From a virus, in the IMG/VR virus record IMGVR_UViG_3300033571_015173, positions 23,815-87,814 of that record: a DNA stretch of 64,000 nt. One strand, written 5' to 3'. Under the pieces are notes generated by a model that searched no databases, had not been told where the DNA came from, and saw nothing but the letters and a program-made list of their open reading frames with translations. The position numbers and the translations under genes are program-made. Each line of letters begins with the position of its first letter. The stretch's first letter is position 1. This document shows, piece by piece, positions 55,112 to 63,911 of this stretch.

Positions 55112-55627
55112 TTAACTGAAGATAACACCAGGGTTATCTTTTGCAATAGCATCCCAGTTCAGTTGAATATCTGGGTTCAACTCTGCAATATGGGACCAGG
55201 AGCTATACCCATCTTCAGGTTTACGACCAAAGATTCTCTTCGCATAAACCTTGCCTATTCCTACTAATGGAATAAGGTCAGTAGCCGAACTAACATTATT
55301 AATATTGAGAATCGTAATTGATGTCTCCACCTGGGGCGACGGCAAAGACGAAGGAGCTTGCGCTACTGGAACTGGTGAAGATGTAGGACTAGACAAGGGT
55401 GAAGATGCAAGACCTTCTTTTAGTTTTAATTGGGTTGGTAAAGCCTGCATTAGAACAGGATTGGGAACTGCTGGATCTAGAGACTCAGTTACAAAACAGA
55501 AGTCAGAAAAAGATGAAACAAGTCGAACTTCCTTTCCAGTTCCACTGAAGATGTAGGTTTCTGTCATGGCTTTAAGGGGAATATTTTGAATGTTAATGGG
55601 AGCTAGCCTGACTAACTCCCACAACAT
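55112..55627 (-). CDS. helix-hairpin-helix-like protein in head operon, 171 aa
   Basis: Start ATG 55627, 5 bases after the upstream stop (ATG 55567 is an alternative). N-terminal beta part, a Ser/Pro/Val-rich linker, then a C-terminal ~60 residues ILNINNVSSATDLIPLVGIG followed by KVYAKRIFGRK and SWSHIAEL...NWDAIAKDN, which has the hydrophobic-G-x-G pattern of a helix-hairpin-helix motif. May contact DNA at the head or connector. Confidence 0.5.
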   Translation of the reverse strand: MLWELVRLAPINIQNIPLKAMTETYIFSGTGKEVRLVSSFSDFCFVTESLDPAVPNPVLMQALPTQLKLKEGLASSPLSSPTSSPVPVAQAPSSLPSPQVETSITILNINNVSSATDLIPLVGIGKVYAKRIFGRKPEDGYSSWSHIAELNPDIQLNWDAIAKDNPGVIFS

Positions 55628-55632
55628 TTGAA

Positions 55633-56292
55633 TTAAGCCCAGGCAGGGATATAATTAACCCCTTGAGTAGGCTTTGCAGGCCGAGCGAGACATTGTTGAG
55701 CAGTGGGAATGTACATTGGGATTTGGTACATGATCCGCACTACTACTAGAGCAATAGTGTTAGCAGCAACGGAAAGACCAGAACCTAATGCAGTACTTCC
55801 ATTGTCGTTATATAGCTCGAATGTAGCATCCGATGCTAGACGGACAGCAAGAGCGCTATCATCACCGATCATGCGAGTTTGCTCAACCGCTTGAGCGACG
55901 AAAGTACTGGATGCTGCAACTGCGGTAACAACGTTACATTTTGTACCATCGTTAGCAGTCCAGTCCCGAGTGTTGTTAGCTACCGCAACAGCCAACTTCA
56001 ATCGGTTGCCGTCTGTTGCTATCAAACCAGATGCAGTTCCACCTAAGGTCGTAGAAGGAATCCGAATCCCCATGCCAATAATCATAGCCCCCGAAGGAAC
56101 CGTGATAGAGGCACTGGAAACATCGGCGCGATCACCCTGGCCCGATCTTTCAATCAATGGCCAGGTTGTACGAACGGTTGAATCAATTTCAGCCACCCGA
56201 ATGACATCTACGAATCGACCAAAAGGCGTATCGTAAGTTTTGGTGCCAGTAACGTGGCTAGTAAAATCACTAAGAAAGCGAACTTCAGTCAT
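55633..56292 (-). CDS. head-associated beta protein, 219 aa
   Basis: MTEVRFLSDFTSHVTGTKTY start; Ala/Val/Thr-rich beta strands ending QGVNYIPAWA. It lies directly downstream of the major-capsid-like gene (34-base gap), a place often used for decoration or minor capsid proteins. No enzyme motif. Confidence 0.55.
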   Translation of the reverse strand: MTEVRFLSDFTSHVTGTKTYDTPFGRFVDVIRVAEIDSTVRTTWPLIERSGQGDRADVSSASITVPSGAMIIGMGIRIPSTTLGGTASGLIATDGNRLKLAVAVANNTRDWTANDGTKCNVVTAVAASSTFVAQAVEQTRMIGDDSALAVRLASDATFELYNDNGSTALGSGLSVAANTIALVVVRIMYQIPMYIPTAQQCLARPAKPTQGVNYIPAWA

Positions 56293-56326
56293 TGTTAAGA
56301 TCCCTCGTTTAGCTGATAGTTAAGGA

Positions 56327-57535
56327 TCAGTTTTGGAAGGAGCGACCAACCGTTACAAACGTGCTGTTCAGTAATGCATATCCAGAGAATTGCTTCCAGA
56401 TCGCAGTAATGAACCGTTTGAAATCGGTGTTATCGCCCAATGCCACTTCGGGACCTTGGCCCCAGACTCCTTCACCAACTGCCTGTTGGCCAAAGAAGAT
56501 ACCAAGATAGCCAGTCCGAGTAGCAGATCCAGTCGTGATACCAGCGGCGGCAGTGGTGTAGACCAGAGTTGCGTTTTTGGTTGGAAGATTGGTGCTATCA
56601 AAGAAGCGCACACCTTCAAACACAAATCCAGTAGGCATCACATCGCCATACATGAAGCCGGTCTGCCCATACTGACTACCACCAAAGAGAAGCTGGTTAG
56701 GATTCCCCATAAAGTTGCCGGGTGCTGGCATAGAAGGTGCCGACATTGGCATAGTCCCGCCTTGCAGCATGGAAACCGGAACAGCTCCAGGATATTTTGC
56801 AACTTCTCGGAAGTCGCTATTTGCCCGAAGATGTTTGATGAAGATGGGGTCAGCCAAACAATGAGCAACCGGACCAAACGGAGATGGGAACAATGGAACA
56901 TTCCGCTTCCGAATATCAGCAACGACATTCAAAAGATCGGTTGTGACATCAAACTTAGCAGGCCCCACAGCATAGGTGCCACCATCTGCAATCCCCAGAG
57001 GGTTGTAGTAACCACCAACAGTGTCAGAAGCTGCAGTTCCCGCATCAACTTCCAGAAGACGGTTAATATAGACCCGATCCTGCCATTTTCTGTAGTCCCG
57101 AACCAGAGTGAGAGAACCGATACTCTGGTGGAATGCTGCTGCATTACCCAAGTCGAATAATAACCGCTGGGCAGTTAGCAAGGTATAGATGGGAATCCGT
57201 AAGTTACCAGGCTCTGTGAAATCAGCTGAGTTGCCAGATGCAGGACCCGTGAACTCATCGAGAGTAACAATAACCTTGGTCTTGTTAATCTCACGAGATC
57301 CTTGAGTACCGATGGTCTGGGTTGGAGTTCTGCGTCGTGCAGTTTCGGAGAAAGAGGAAGTAGAAGAAGTCGTATCTTCCCAATATCCGTACCTGTCAAG
57401 CTGAACACTTGCACCAGGGAACGCATTAAAGTCATGCACAACCAATGGCTGTACGACAAACTTTGCAATGTAACTCCCGTCAGGTCGGAGCAATTCCGCA
57501 CCTAATAGAGTTGGAAAATCGAGATCGTTGAACAT
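56327..57535 (-). CDS. major capsid protein-like (HK97-fold candidate)
   Basis: 402 residues. Features fitting HK97-type capsid proteins: extended N-terminal arm, the helix ELLRPDGSYIAKFVVQPLVV, a long spine-like central helix (FHQSIGSLTLVRDYRKWQDR), VVADIRKRNVPLFPSPFGPV and a C-terminal segment about a bound-loop GYLGIFFGQQAVGEGVWGQG. It is followed by minor head genes and preceded by scaffold- and portal-like genes, the canonical head order. Its own leader (57536-57681) suggests a separate strong promoter. Confidence 0.7.
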   Translation of the reverse strand: MFNDLDFPTLLGAELLRPDGSYIAKFVVQPLVVHDFNAFPGASVQLDRYGYWEDTTSSTSSFSETARRRTPTQTIGTQGSREINKTKVIVTLDEFTGPASGNSADFTEPGNLRIPIYTLLTAQRLLFDLGNAAAFHQSIGSLTLVRDYRKWQDRVYINRLLEVDAGTAASDTVGGYYNPLGIADGGTYAVGPAKFDVTTDLLNVVADIRKRNVPLFPSPFGPVAHCLADPIFIKHLRANSDFREVAKYPGAVPVSMLQGGTMPMSAPSMPAPGNFMGNPNQLLFGGSQYGQTGFMYGDVMPTGFVFEGVRFFDSTNLPTKNATLVYTTAAAGITTGSATRTGYLGIFFGQQAVGEGVWGQGPEVALGDNTDFKRFITAIWKQFSGYALLNSTFVTVGRSFQN

Positions 57536-57681
57536 TTAAGAATGCTCCATAACTTGAGAGTAGTCAAACTTTCGACCCGTTTGTTGCAATCCTCACCCGG
57601 TCCCAAGCCGAGCGCTTTTAGAATTGTACCCTTATGCTCCTTTCTATCGGTTACATTGCAGGGTTTACCATTCGCTTATAG
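57536..57681 (-). other. 146-base leader/intergenic region before the capsid gene
   Basis: No open frame of note on either strand. On the minus strand it contains TACAAT (about 57631-57636) and TTTGAC / TTATGG hexamers near the MCP start, any of which could be promoter elements, but no clean -35/-10 pair. An mRNA processing or promoter region for the MCP is expected here. Confidence 0.35.
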
Positions 57682-58782
57682 CTAAAATAGCCGCATTCCA
57701 CGAAATCCGCCGCTACCGGAGAGCATGTCAATGTATTTGTAGCGCTCGGAGGCTGGAATTTGTTGCAGGCTCATTTGTTGTTGACCTTGGCCCGCCATTA
57801 CCTGAGGAAATTCAGGACGCATAGGACCTTGAACCCCGGTATTCTGCGCGTACTGATTTGCAGCAGTTGCAGCTTGAGCCAGTTGATTAGGAGGAGCCAT
57901 CATATTGCTCATTCCTGGAACTCCAGGAACCGGAGCCATATTAGGAACTCCGCCACCAGGTAGGTAGGCTGGCAATTGGCCAAAGTCTTGAGGACCATAG
58001 TTGATCTCTTGAGGAGTAGGAACAGGATTTCCATACTCAGCTTCGATCTGTTCACGGTTCAAGTAGTAATTAGCCAACCCTTCAATGGGGCCAGTCAACA
58101 ATCCTTCTAACTGACCAGCATATTGAGATACTTGCTGGTAGGCCGGAATCAATTCTTGCAACTGATCTTCATAGCGACATGCCAAAGCATTCATGTAGAC
58201 AGATGCAATGTCAGGAGATCCGAAGTGATTAGAAAGTTCATCACTTGTTGCCAGATTCTTTTGAAGGGCTTCTACGTTTACTGCGTACTCCAGTTGATTC
58301 AACTGGGCCGACTGGAGGTCCGTAGAGCTGTATTCCTGCTGCGGTGCCCCATAAGTCTGAGGGTATGCCGGAGGTTGGTATGCTTGCGGGATAGGGGCTG
58401 GCTGAACCTGTGCGGGATAAGTTGGAGCCACCATTGGTTGGCTGTAAGTTGGCCCCGCTAGAGCCTGTGATAGAAGCCCCTGGGCTTGGGAGTAAGGAAC
58501 CCCAGTCTGGTAAGGCGATGCCTGAGTTAGAGCCCGAATTGCTTCCTGGGCTACCTGGAGTGCCTGACCAGTTGTATTGGCCGGAGCCACCGGAGCCTGG
58601 GCCTGGGTATAGCCCTGCGGCATAACCGGAGCCTGTGGTTGCATTGGGACTTGGTATTGCATTCCCTGCATAGGGACTTGCGCCATTGGTTGAGGAATTC
58701 CAACCTGAGCCTGCACTTGCGGGATCGAGTAACCCGGAACTGCCTGGGGTGCTGGCGCTGACTGCATTGAAATTTGATCCAT
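57682..58782 (-). CDS. scaffold-like Pro/Gln-rich protein, 366 aa
   Basis: N-terminal ~165 residues are low-complexity Pro/Gln/Ala/Met (MDQISMQSAPAPQAVPGYSI, PQVQAQVGIPQ); a helical middle (about 170-245: LNQLEYAVNVEALQKNLATS, YMNALACRYEDQLQELIPAY) is followed by another Pro/Gly/Gln-rich region. Place between portal- and MCP-like genes and the composition suggest a scaffolding or connector protein. Its first ~540 bases overlap the 3' end of the portal gene out of frame, so either gene's overlapping part could be expendable. Confidence 0.6.
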   Translation of the reverse strand: MDQISMQSAPAPQAVPGYSIPQVQAQVGIPQPMAQVPMQGMQYQVPMQPQAPVMPQGYTQAQAPVAPANTTGQALQVAQEAIRALTQASPYQTGVPYSQAQGLLSQALAGPTYSQPMVAPTYPAQVQPAPIPQAYQPPAYPQTYGAPQQEYSSTDLQSAQLNQLEYAVNVEALQKNLATSDELSNHFGSPDIASVYMNALACRYEDQLQELIPAYQQVSQYAGQLEGLLTGPIEGLANYYLNREQIEAEYGNPVPTPQEINYGPQDFGQLPAYLPGGGVPNMAPVPGVPGMSNMMAPPNQLAQAATAANQYAQNTGVQGPMRPEFPQVMAGQGQQQMSLQQIPASERYKYIDMLSGSGGFRGMRLF

Positions 58783-60523
58783 AGGAAGTTTCCCTGATTA
58801 AGCTAAGAATTTGCTGATTGATAATGGGACCCAAGTTAATCGAAGCCGCAAGTGGTATAGCCGGATTCATCGGATCCGGGATAGAAGAAAGCTGCTGCTG
58901 TAATTGTAGTAAAGAACCAATCCAATTCGTTACTTCTCTTCCAAATCTAAATGGAACTCCTGATAGCGAATTTTCAATTTCGTCTGGGTCTTTATCCGGG
59001 AAGAGGAACTCCATTGCCTGAAGTGAGCCAACTCCAAGCTCCTGCATGTTCCTGACAACAATAGAAAGGTCGAGAACATCGCGAGTTGCACTCTCAAAGA
59101 CTGGTCCCTTCCATTTCCATTTAACCTCACGATCACCGTATGGAGGCAATCCTACCACACCTGGAGGGAACATTCCCTGGTTCTGTGTGAAATCACTCAT
59201 CACAAAATCGTCTGGAATATATCCGGTCTTTTCCAGAGATGCTAAATTTTTCTTCGCGTTAGGAGATCCAGTTACAAGCCAGTTTTTGTAACTTAAAAGA
59301 AATGCTTTTTCCTCTATTTCAATCACTGTCTCAAGTAACTTGCATAACCCGTAAGTCCAGAGTGCAGTACACTTCTGACCGGCAGTAGCAGCCACTTTTC
59401 CATACAGTGACTTCACTTCACCAAAGGTCATTCCAGACTTCATGCCTAGTGGATCAATACCACCAAGAGCCTCATGAATACCTTCACGATATTCCTGAGC
59501 GAACCTCCACTGATCTCCGTTGATTGGGTCTGGAAAGACATAGCCAAATCTTTCACCCTCTTGCACATTCCCAATAATTTTTGCAACGTGGCGATCACCC
59601 CAGCCACCATCCATAGAACCGCGAGTGAAGGGATTATCTCTACGAGTGGAAGGGGAGTAGGAAGAGTGGAATCCATTCTGAGAAGACCAGGACGGACGAA
59701 TGGCATCTGTACCATACTCCATCTGTTCTAGAACCTGTTGTGCTGGTCTAGTTGTAACTAGAGTTCCATTGCCAAACATGATCACATTCTTGAGCATGGC
59801 TCGTCTCATGCCATCCTCCGCCTCAATCTGATTATCGATTAAGGTAAATTCACCTTCCCCCGGATCACCCGGTTCAAGTGGGTCATTGCTGGAGACAACA
59901 CAAGGGATTGAACCTAAGGTGTTAACTTGCTCCACCCGAGAGAATGCTCCAGTGTGAAAAGCATTCACAGACATCACTCCATCAGGATAGAGGGAGGGCA
60001 TCATGTGAAAGTGCTCTTCAATAATAGTTTCTGCTGTAATCTTTAGACGAACCCATTTCTTTGCAGACATTCCACTCATTGGATCTGCATAAGCACTTTG
60101 ATTCTTGTTAGTGTAATCATCGTAAGAATAACGGATGATTACTTCTTGAAGTTCTCTACCACCAGGCTTATAATATGCCTTGAATTTTGTTGCGGAATCA
60201 TCTGGTGATCCACCTGCAAACCAGTGGATTTCATAATCTTCTTTTCCACTAGGACGTAAATACCAGAGTAGAGAACCTGTAGCCAAGAACAATTTGACAA
60301 TGCCATACCAATAAAGATCAAGCTTGTTATCTCTAATAACTTTCTCAATCTTTTGTCTTCTCATCTTCTCCAAAGTATCTTGTTTTGGAAAGAATCTTAA
60401 CCCTTGCCGAACCATCCACAACTGCATTTGTCGTAGATGGTTGGCAATGATTAGTGTTTCTCCAGAAACCGATGAAGAAGATTTCTGAACATATTTTTTG
60501 ATGATGTCTTTAGCTCTGGCCAT
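58241..60523 (-). CDS. portal protein-like, 760 aa
   Basis: About 580 residues of alpha-rich structured sequence with portal-like layout (DLYWYGIVKLFLATGSLLWY, VKSLYGKVAATAGQKCTALW, SIVVRNMQELGVGSLQAMEF) followed by a ~180-residue Gly/Ser/Pro/Asn-rich tail that overlaps the next gene. The core region before the tail reads as a folded portal with clip and wing-like helices. Immediately upstream of scaffold and MCP. It would form the head's DNA gate. The disordered tail may be a host-specific addition or a side effect of the overlap. Confidence 0.65.
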   Translation of the reverse strand: MARAKDIIKKYVQKSSSSVSGETLIIANHLRQMQLWMVRQGLRFFPKQDTLEKMRRQKIEKVIRDNKLDLYWYGIVKLFLATGSLLWYLRPSGKEDYEIHWFAGGSPDDSATKFKAYYKPGGRELQEVIIRYSYDDYTNKNQSAYADPMSGMSAKKWVRLKITAETIIEEHFHMMPSLYPDGVMSVNAFHTGAFSRVEQVNTLGSIPCVVSSNDPLEPGDPGEGEFTLIDNQIEAEDGMRRAMLKNVIMFGNGTLVTTRPAQQVLEQMEYGTDAIRPSWSSQNGFHSSYSPSTRRDNPFTRGSMDGGWGDRHVAKIIGNVQEGERFGYVFPDPINGDQWRFAQEYREGIHEALGGIDPLGMKSGMTFGEVKSLYGKVAATAGQKCTALWTYGLCKLLETVIEIEEKAFLLSYKNWLVTGSPNAKKNLASLEKTGYIPDDFVMSDFTQNQGMFPPGVVGLPPYGDREVKWKWKGPVFESATRDVLDLSIVVRNMQELGVGSLQAMEFLFPDKDPDEIENSLSGVPFRFGREVTNWIGSLLQLQQQLSSIPDPMNPAIPLAASINLGPIINQQILSLIRETSYGSNFNAVSASTPGSSGLLDPASAGSGWNSSTNGASPYAGNAIPSPNATTGSGYAAGLYPGPGSGGSGQYNWSGTPGSPGSNSGSNSGIALPDWGSLLPSPGASITGSSGANLQPTNGGSNLSRTGSASPYPASIPTSGIPSDLWGTAAGIQLYGPPVGPVESTGVRSKRRSPSKESGNK

Positions 60524-60532
60524 TATTCTAAA

Positions 60533-60820
60533 TTAAGAATTGTATCTGCTTAGAAATTGGGCTTGCCGTTGATCTAAAGGGTTTGGCCCAGTCATTCGAG
60601 TTCCCTGTCCTTGAGATCTTCCGGGACCGCCACTACCATCGCCAGTCTTAGGTGGTTGATAAGCCGTTAAGTCTGGTTTTTGCTCCATTCGAGTTCCCTG
60701 ACCTTGGGATCTTCCGGGGCCACCATTATCAGGTGGTCGATAGCTAACCGATCCATAACCACCTAGCAAGCTGTCATCTGCATACCCTCTCGGAAAAGCT
60801 TGGCCTGCAATTCTTCCCAT
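60533..60820 (-). CDS. MGRIAG-type small protein 3 (95 aa)
   Basis: Begins MGRIAGQAFPRGYADDSLLG, sharing MGRIAG and PRGY(A/S)(D/E) with the tandem paralogues at 46303 and 46496. It contains an exact internal repeat GGPGRSQGQGTRM (twice). Gly/Ser/Gln-rich and probably disordered. Between a fibre-type gene and the portal. Confidence 0.6.
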   Translation of the reverse strand: MGRIAGQAFPRGYADDSLLGGYGSVSYRPPDNGGPGRSQGQGTRMEQKPDLTAYQPPKTGDGSGGPGRSQGQGTRMTGPNPLDQRQAQFLSRYNS

Positions 60821-60822
60821 AA

Positions 60823-61554
60823 TTACCTCTCAATCCAGTTTAGTTCAAACTCGTACTGACCAGCGGTTACAGCATTTCCAGGGACCCACATGTGAACAGC
60901 CATTGTATGGTTGGCGTTAGGCCCGAGACAGACAGGAGGAGCAGATACCGTTACCCTTCTTGCTGTTGTGCCTCCTAATGTTCCTGCATCTCCACCTAAA
61001 CATCCAAATAAAATATAGAACTCTTCAAATAGGATCGGTATTACTGATGATAACTGAAAACGGGAGATGTAGCGAACATTCGCACTGGCTGCAGCTAATG
61101 TTAACGCTCCAAAATGTAGAACCGCAGAAGAAGTTCGAGCACTATCCATATTCACATTGGGTAGTGCTGTAATCTGAGTTCCTCCTGAGGAATATCGAAC
61201 AATATTGTCGATTGCAATTGCACATTCTACCCGAGTTGTCGCGGCAGGTAAGATAGTGGGAATTATTCTTAGTGAAATAGGCTGAATCCTAACTCCATTA
61301 GCTCCTGCATTATTTCGGAGTGTGAGGAGTCCATTCGTTGCAGAAAAGGTTGTTTGAATTGAGGCAGCAATACCTGTACTGATAGTTGGGTTGATAGCAG
61401 AAAAGATAGAGCCTTCTTCTACCAATCCATAATAGGAATTGCCAATGGGAATTTGATATTGCTCTCCATATCTCCCTACCCTCAAAGTTTGCTCAACCGT
61501 GTCTGCAGTAGCAGATGGTAAAGCCCGGTTAGTAACACCAAACATCTGTGGCAT
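60823..61554 (-). CDS. virion beta protein, paralogue 1 (243 aa)
   Basis: ATG 61554 (MPQMFGVTNRALPSATADTV). Shares with the next gene the opening (I/M)FGVTNRxxP / IIGVTNNSVLP, QTTFSATNGLLTLRN and IDNIVRYSSGG / LDNIVRYASGG blocks, and a C-terminal LGPNANHTMAVHMW. Clearly a tandem duplication. Likely a fibre or decoration protein. Confidence 0.65.
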   Translation of the reverse strand: MPQMFGVTNRALPSATADTVEQTLRVGRYGEQYQIPIGNSYYGLVEEGSIFSAINPTISTGIAASIQTTFSATNGLLTLRNNAGANGVRIQPISLRIIPTILPAATTRVECAIAIDNIVRYSSGGTQITALPNVNMDSARTSSAVLHFGALTLAAASANVRYISRFQLSSVIPILFEEFYILFGCLGGDAGTLGGTTARRVTVSAPPVCLGPNANHTMAVHMWVPGNAVTAGQYEFELNWIER

Positions 61555-61556
61555 GG

Positions 61557-62300
61557 TTATTGCTCCATATATGCGAATTCGTAAACAAATTGAGGGGCTA
61601 CAGTAGATGCTGGATACCAAATATGAAGGTTCATACAGTGGCCAGGTCCTAACGAGATGGAAGGAGCTGATGCACTTTTAATAAATCCAGCCGATCCACC
61701 CATTAAACCAATACCAGAATGATGAGATTCTCTGCTAAATACAATATCAAAGACATCATTCGCAACTGGAATAGCAGAAGATATGACCATTCTACCAACA
61801 GCACGAACATTCTGACTGGCTGCTGCTAAGACTACCGCACCTGAATGAGCAACTGCCTGACTTATAACTCCACTCTCTCGATTGCAGTTGAAAGCAGGTG
61901 TATCTAAAACCCCACCACTGGCATAACGAACAATGTTGTCTAGGGTTATTGCTGCATCAATTCTTGTGGCTGTAGTAGGAACTACAGTACAAATCATCCT
62001 AAACCATAAGGGATAAATCTTAGGAGTTAAAGGATTTATAATTGCCGCTGTATTCCTTACTGTAAAGAAACAATTAGTTGCACTAAATGTTGTTTGATTA
62101 GTTGCAGTAGAAGCACCTAAACTTTGCTTTCTAATAATGAAAAAGTTAGCTCTATCAAGTTCTCCTAATTGAGCTTTTACACTATCTATGGGTACGTTAA
62201 AAACATCTCCGTATTTTGCAAGACGGGTAACTGCATTCGTTCCATCACTTGTGGCTAATGGAAGAACTGAGTTGTTAGTTACACCTATAATCTCGCTCAT
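61557..62300 (-). CDS. virion beta protein, paralogue 2 (247 aa)
   Basis: MSEIIGVTNNSVLPLATSDG start; contains QTTFSATNCFFTVRN, TLDNIVRYASGG, SLGPGHCMNLHIWYP, each matching its downstream paralogue. Two bases separate the stop from the neighbour's ATG. Overlaps the upstream gene by 4 bases. Confidence 0.65.
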   Translation of the reverse strand: MSEIIGVTNNSVLPLATSDGTNAVTRLAKYGDVFNVPIDSVKAQLGELDRANFFIIRKQSLGASTATNQTTFSATNCFFTVRNTAAIINPLTPKIYPLWFRMICTVVPTTATRIDAAITLDNIVRYASGGVLDTPAFNCNRESGVISQAVAHSGAVVLAAASQNVRAVGRMVISSAIPVANDVFDIVFSRESHHSGIGLMGGSAGFIKSASAPSISLGPGHCMNLHIWYPASTVAPQFVYEFAYMEQ

Positions 62301-62623
62301 AAGATAATGTATGCGTAGGTTAGTGTCTCATTTGGAAGGAAGGGGGGAATGATTGATTGCCCCTCTTCTGTTACACTGAAAGCCACATCAAAGGTTCCAG
62401 TTCCTTGACTGACAACATTTGCAGAATAGATGTAGCCTCTATCAGTAGCATTCGTATTATCAGGTCTACGGATGTTGCCAATAATCTTTGAGGTTGAGGT
62501 AACTAATCCATTAGAAATAGTTTGTCTGCGATAAGTATCTCTACTAGTGAAGGCTATTGATTCTGTGTAGACTGTGACTCCGCCTGGAGCTGCAGTGGAG
62601 GGAGGAGCAAAAGAACCGCTCAT
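62297..62623 (-). CDS. small virion-type protein, 108 aa
   Basis: ATG 62623 (MSGSFAPPSTAAPGGVTVYT) overlaps the upstream gene's stop. Beta-rich, ending ETLTYAYIIL, ATGA-coupled to the paralogue pair. Likely part of a fibre or decoration complex. Confidence 0.55.
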   Translation of the reverse strand: MSGSFAPPSTAAPGGVTVYTESIAFTSRDTYRRQTISNGLVTSTSKIIGNIRRPDNTNATDRGYIYSANVVSQGTGTFDVAFSVTEEGQSIIPPFLPNETLTYAYIIL

Positions 62624-63870
62624 TATGTGTACCTCGCAATTAAGATGCAATCTGTTCCCACTCCTGCAGTGTAAGTTAATGGAGTGGTAGAAAAACCGAA
62701 GGTAATTCCAGTACTGAATGCTAGACCTTCAGGACCGAAGAATGCGTCATCAAGAAATAAAACTCCAGCATTCGCATAAACTGGATAAGATTCAAGTGGA
62801 GTTCCGCTAGGTGCTCCGGCTGAATTGAAGATCTGAAGATAGCGAGTTGCTGCATTTAGATTTGTACAACTTAGAGAGAAGAGAACCCCTGCTGAAGCTT
62901 TAGCATTTCCTGGTAAGGTTCCAATCTGTCGGTAATTAGTTGTGGCATTGGTTTGGGTGACGGCACCTGCTATAGCTTGAGTACCTGAAGGGATATTTCT
63001 TACGATTAATCCTCTTTCAGTCCCTACAGGTGAAGTTGTTAGAGATTCAAGACCATTACCAGCATTATCCTGGTTTCTTACAGACCAGGTTCCAGTCTGC
63101 CCTACAGACCAACCACCAGATTGAGTAGCGGCTGTAGTCCAACCACCACTCTGGGTGGCTGCTACAGTCCAACCACCAGACTGACTTGCGTTAACACTTC
63201 CCGATACAGTTTGAACACCAGAGGGGATATTTCTAACTATTAATCCTCTTTCAGTTCCTGCAGGTGAACCTGTTAAAGATTCAAGACCATTACCAGCATT
63301 ATCCTGGGTTCTAACAGACCAGGTTCCAGTTTGGCCGACTGACCAAGCACCGGACTGAGTAGCGGCAACAGTCCAAGCACCACTTTGAACAGCATCAACT
63401 ATTCCACTAATAGTTTGAGTACCAGATGGAATATTCCTAACAACTAATCCTCTTTCAGTACCAGTAGGAGCAGAAGTCAGAGCTAGGAGATTATTTCCTA
63501 ACGCATCCTGATTTCTTACAGTCCAAGTACCGGATTGAGTTGCTGCTGCAGTCCAACTACCACTTTGAGTGGCTGCTACAGTCCAAGATCCACCTTGGTT
63601 AGCTGTTATTGTACTTCCAGTGGTGTTTACATAAAGGCTTCCTGATGCATCTGACTTTAGATAACCATAATCACCATCATTTGAAGTGCTGGGTGATATG
63701 GTATCTTGTCGGACTATACCAGCTAATGTTAATTTCTCACCCCCGGTAGAAGGTGAGTCTTCATCATATTGTGTTGCACCGGGTCCACCAGGTCCACCAC
63801 CTGATGCAGCAATTAAATCAACAAGGGCCTGAACAATTCCTTTTATGCTGTATTCATAGACAGTAGCCAC
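62623..63870 (-). CDS. repeat-rich fibre-type protein, 415 aa
   Basis: GTG start at 63870 (AAGGTAACATGCT upstream). N-terminus IKGIVQALVDLIAASGGGPG. The central ~200 residues are tandem repeats: a 9-residue unit ATQSGxWTV and a longer unit (DNAGNGLESLTGSPAGTERG, then LIVRNIPSG), present three times. A C-terminal ~100-residue globular domain contains LQIFNSAGAPSGTPLESYPV. Typical of a beta-solenoid fibre shaft with a globular end. Confidence 0.65.
   Translation of the reverse strand: MATVYEYSIKGIVQALVDLIAASGGGPGGPGATQYDEDSPSTGGEKLTLAGIVRQDTISPSTSNDGDYGYLKSDASGSLYVNTTGSTITANQGGSWTVAATQSGSWTAAATQSGTWTVRNQDALGNNLLALTSAPTGTERGLVVRNIPSGTQTISGIVDAVQSGAWTVAATQSGAWSVGQTGTWSVRTQDNAGNGLESLTGSPAGTERGLIVRNIPSGVQTVSGSVNASQSGGWTVAATQSGGWTTAATQSGGWSVGQTGTWSVRNQDNAGNGLESLTTSPVGTERGLIVRNIPSGTQAIAGAVTQTNATTNYRQIGTLPGNAKASAGVLFSLSCTNLNAATRYLQIFNSAGAPSGTPLESYPVYANAGVLFLDDAFFGPEGLAFSTGITFGFSTTPLTYTAGVGTDCILIARYT
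63040..63620 (-). repeat. tandem repeats encoding the fibre shaft
   Basis: The DNA here consists of long near-identical units (about 190-200 bases) plus shorter 27-base units encoding ATQSGxWTV, a substrate for recombination or slippage that could change shaft length. Confidence 0.7.
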
Positions 63871-63911
63871 AGCATGTTACCTTGCGTACTTTGCTTAATG
63901 TTCCGAAGTTC

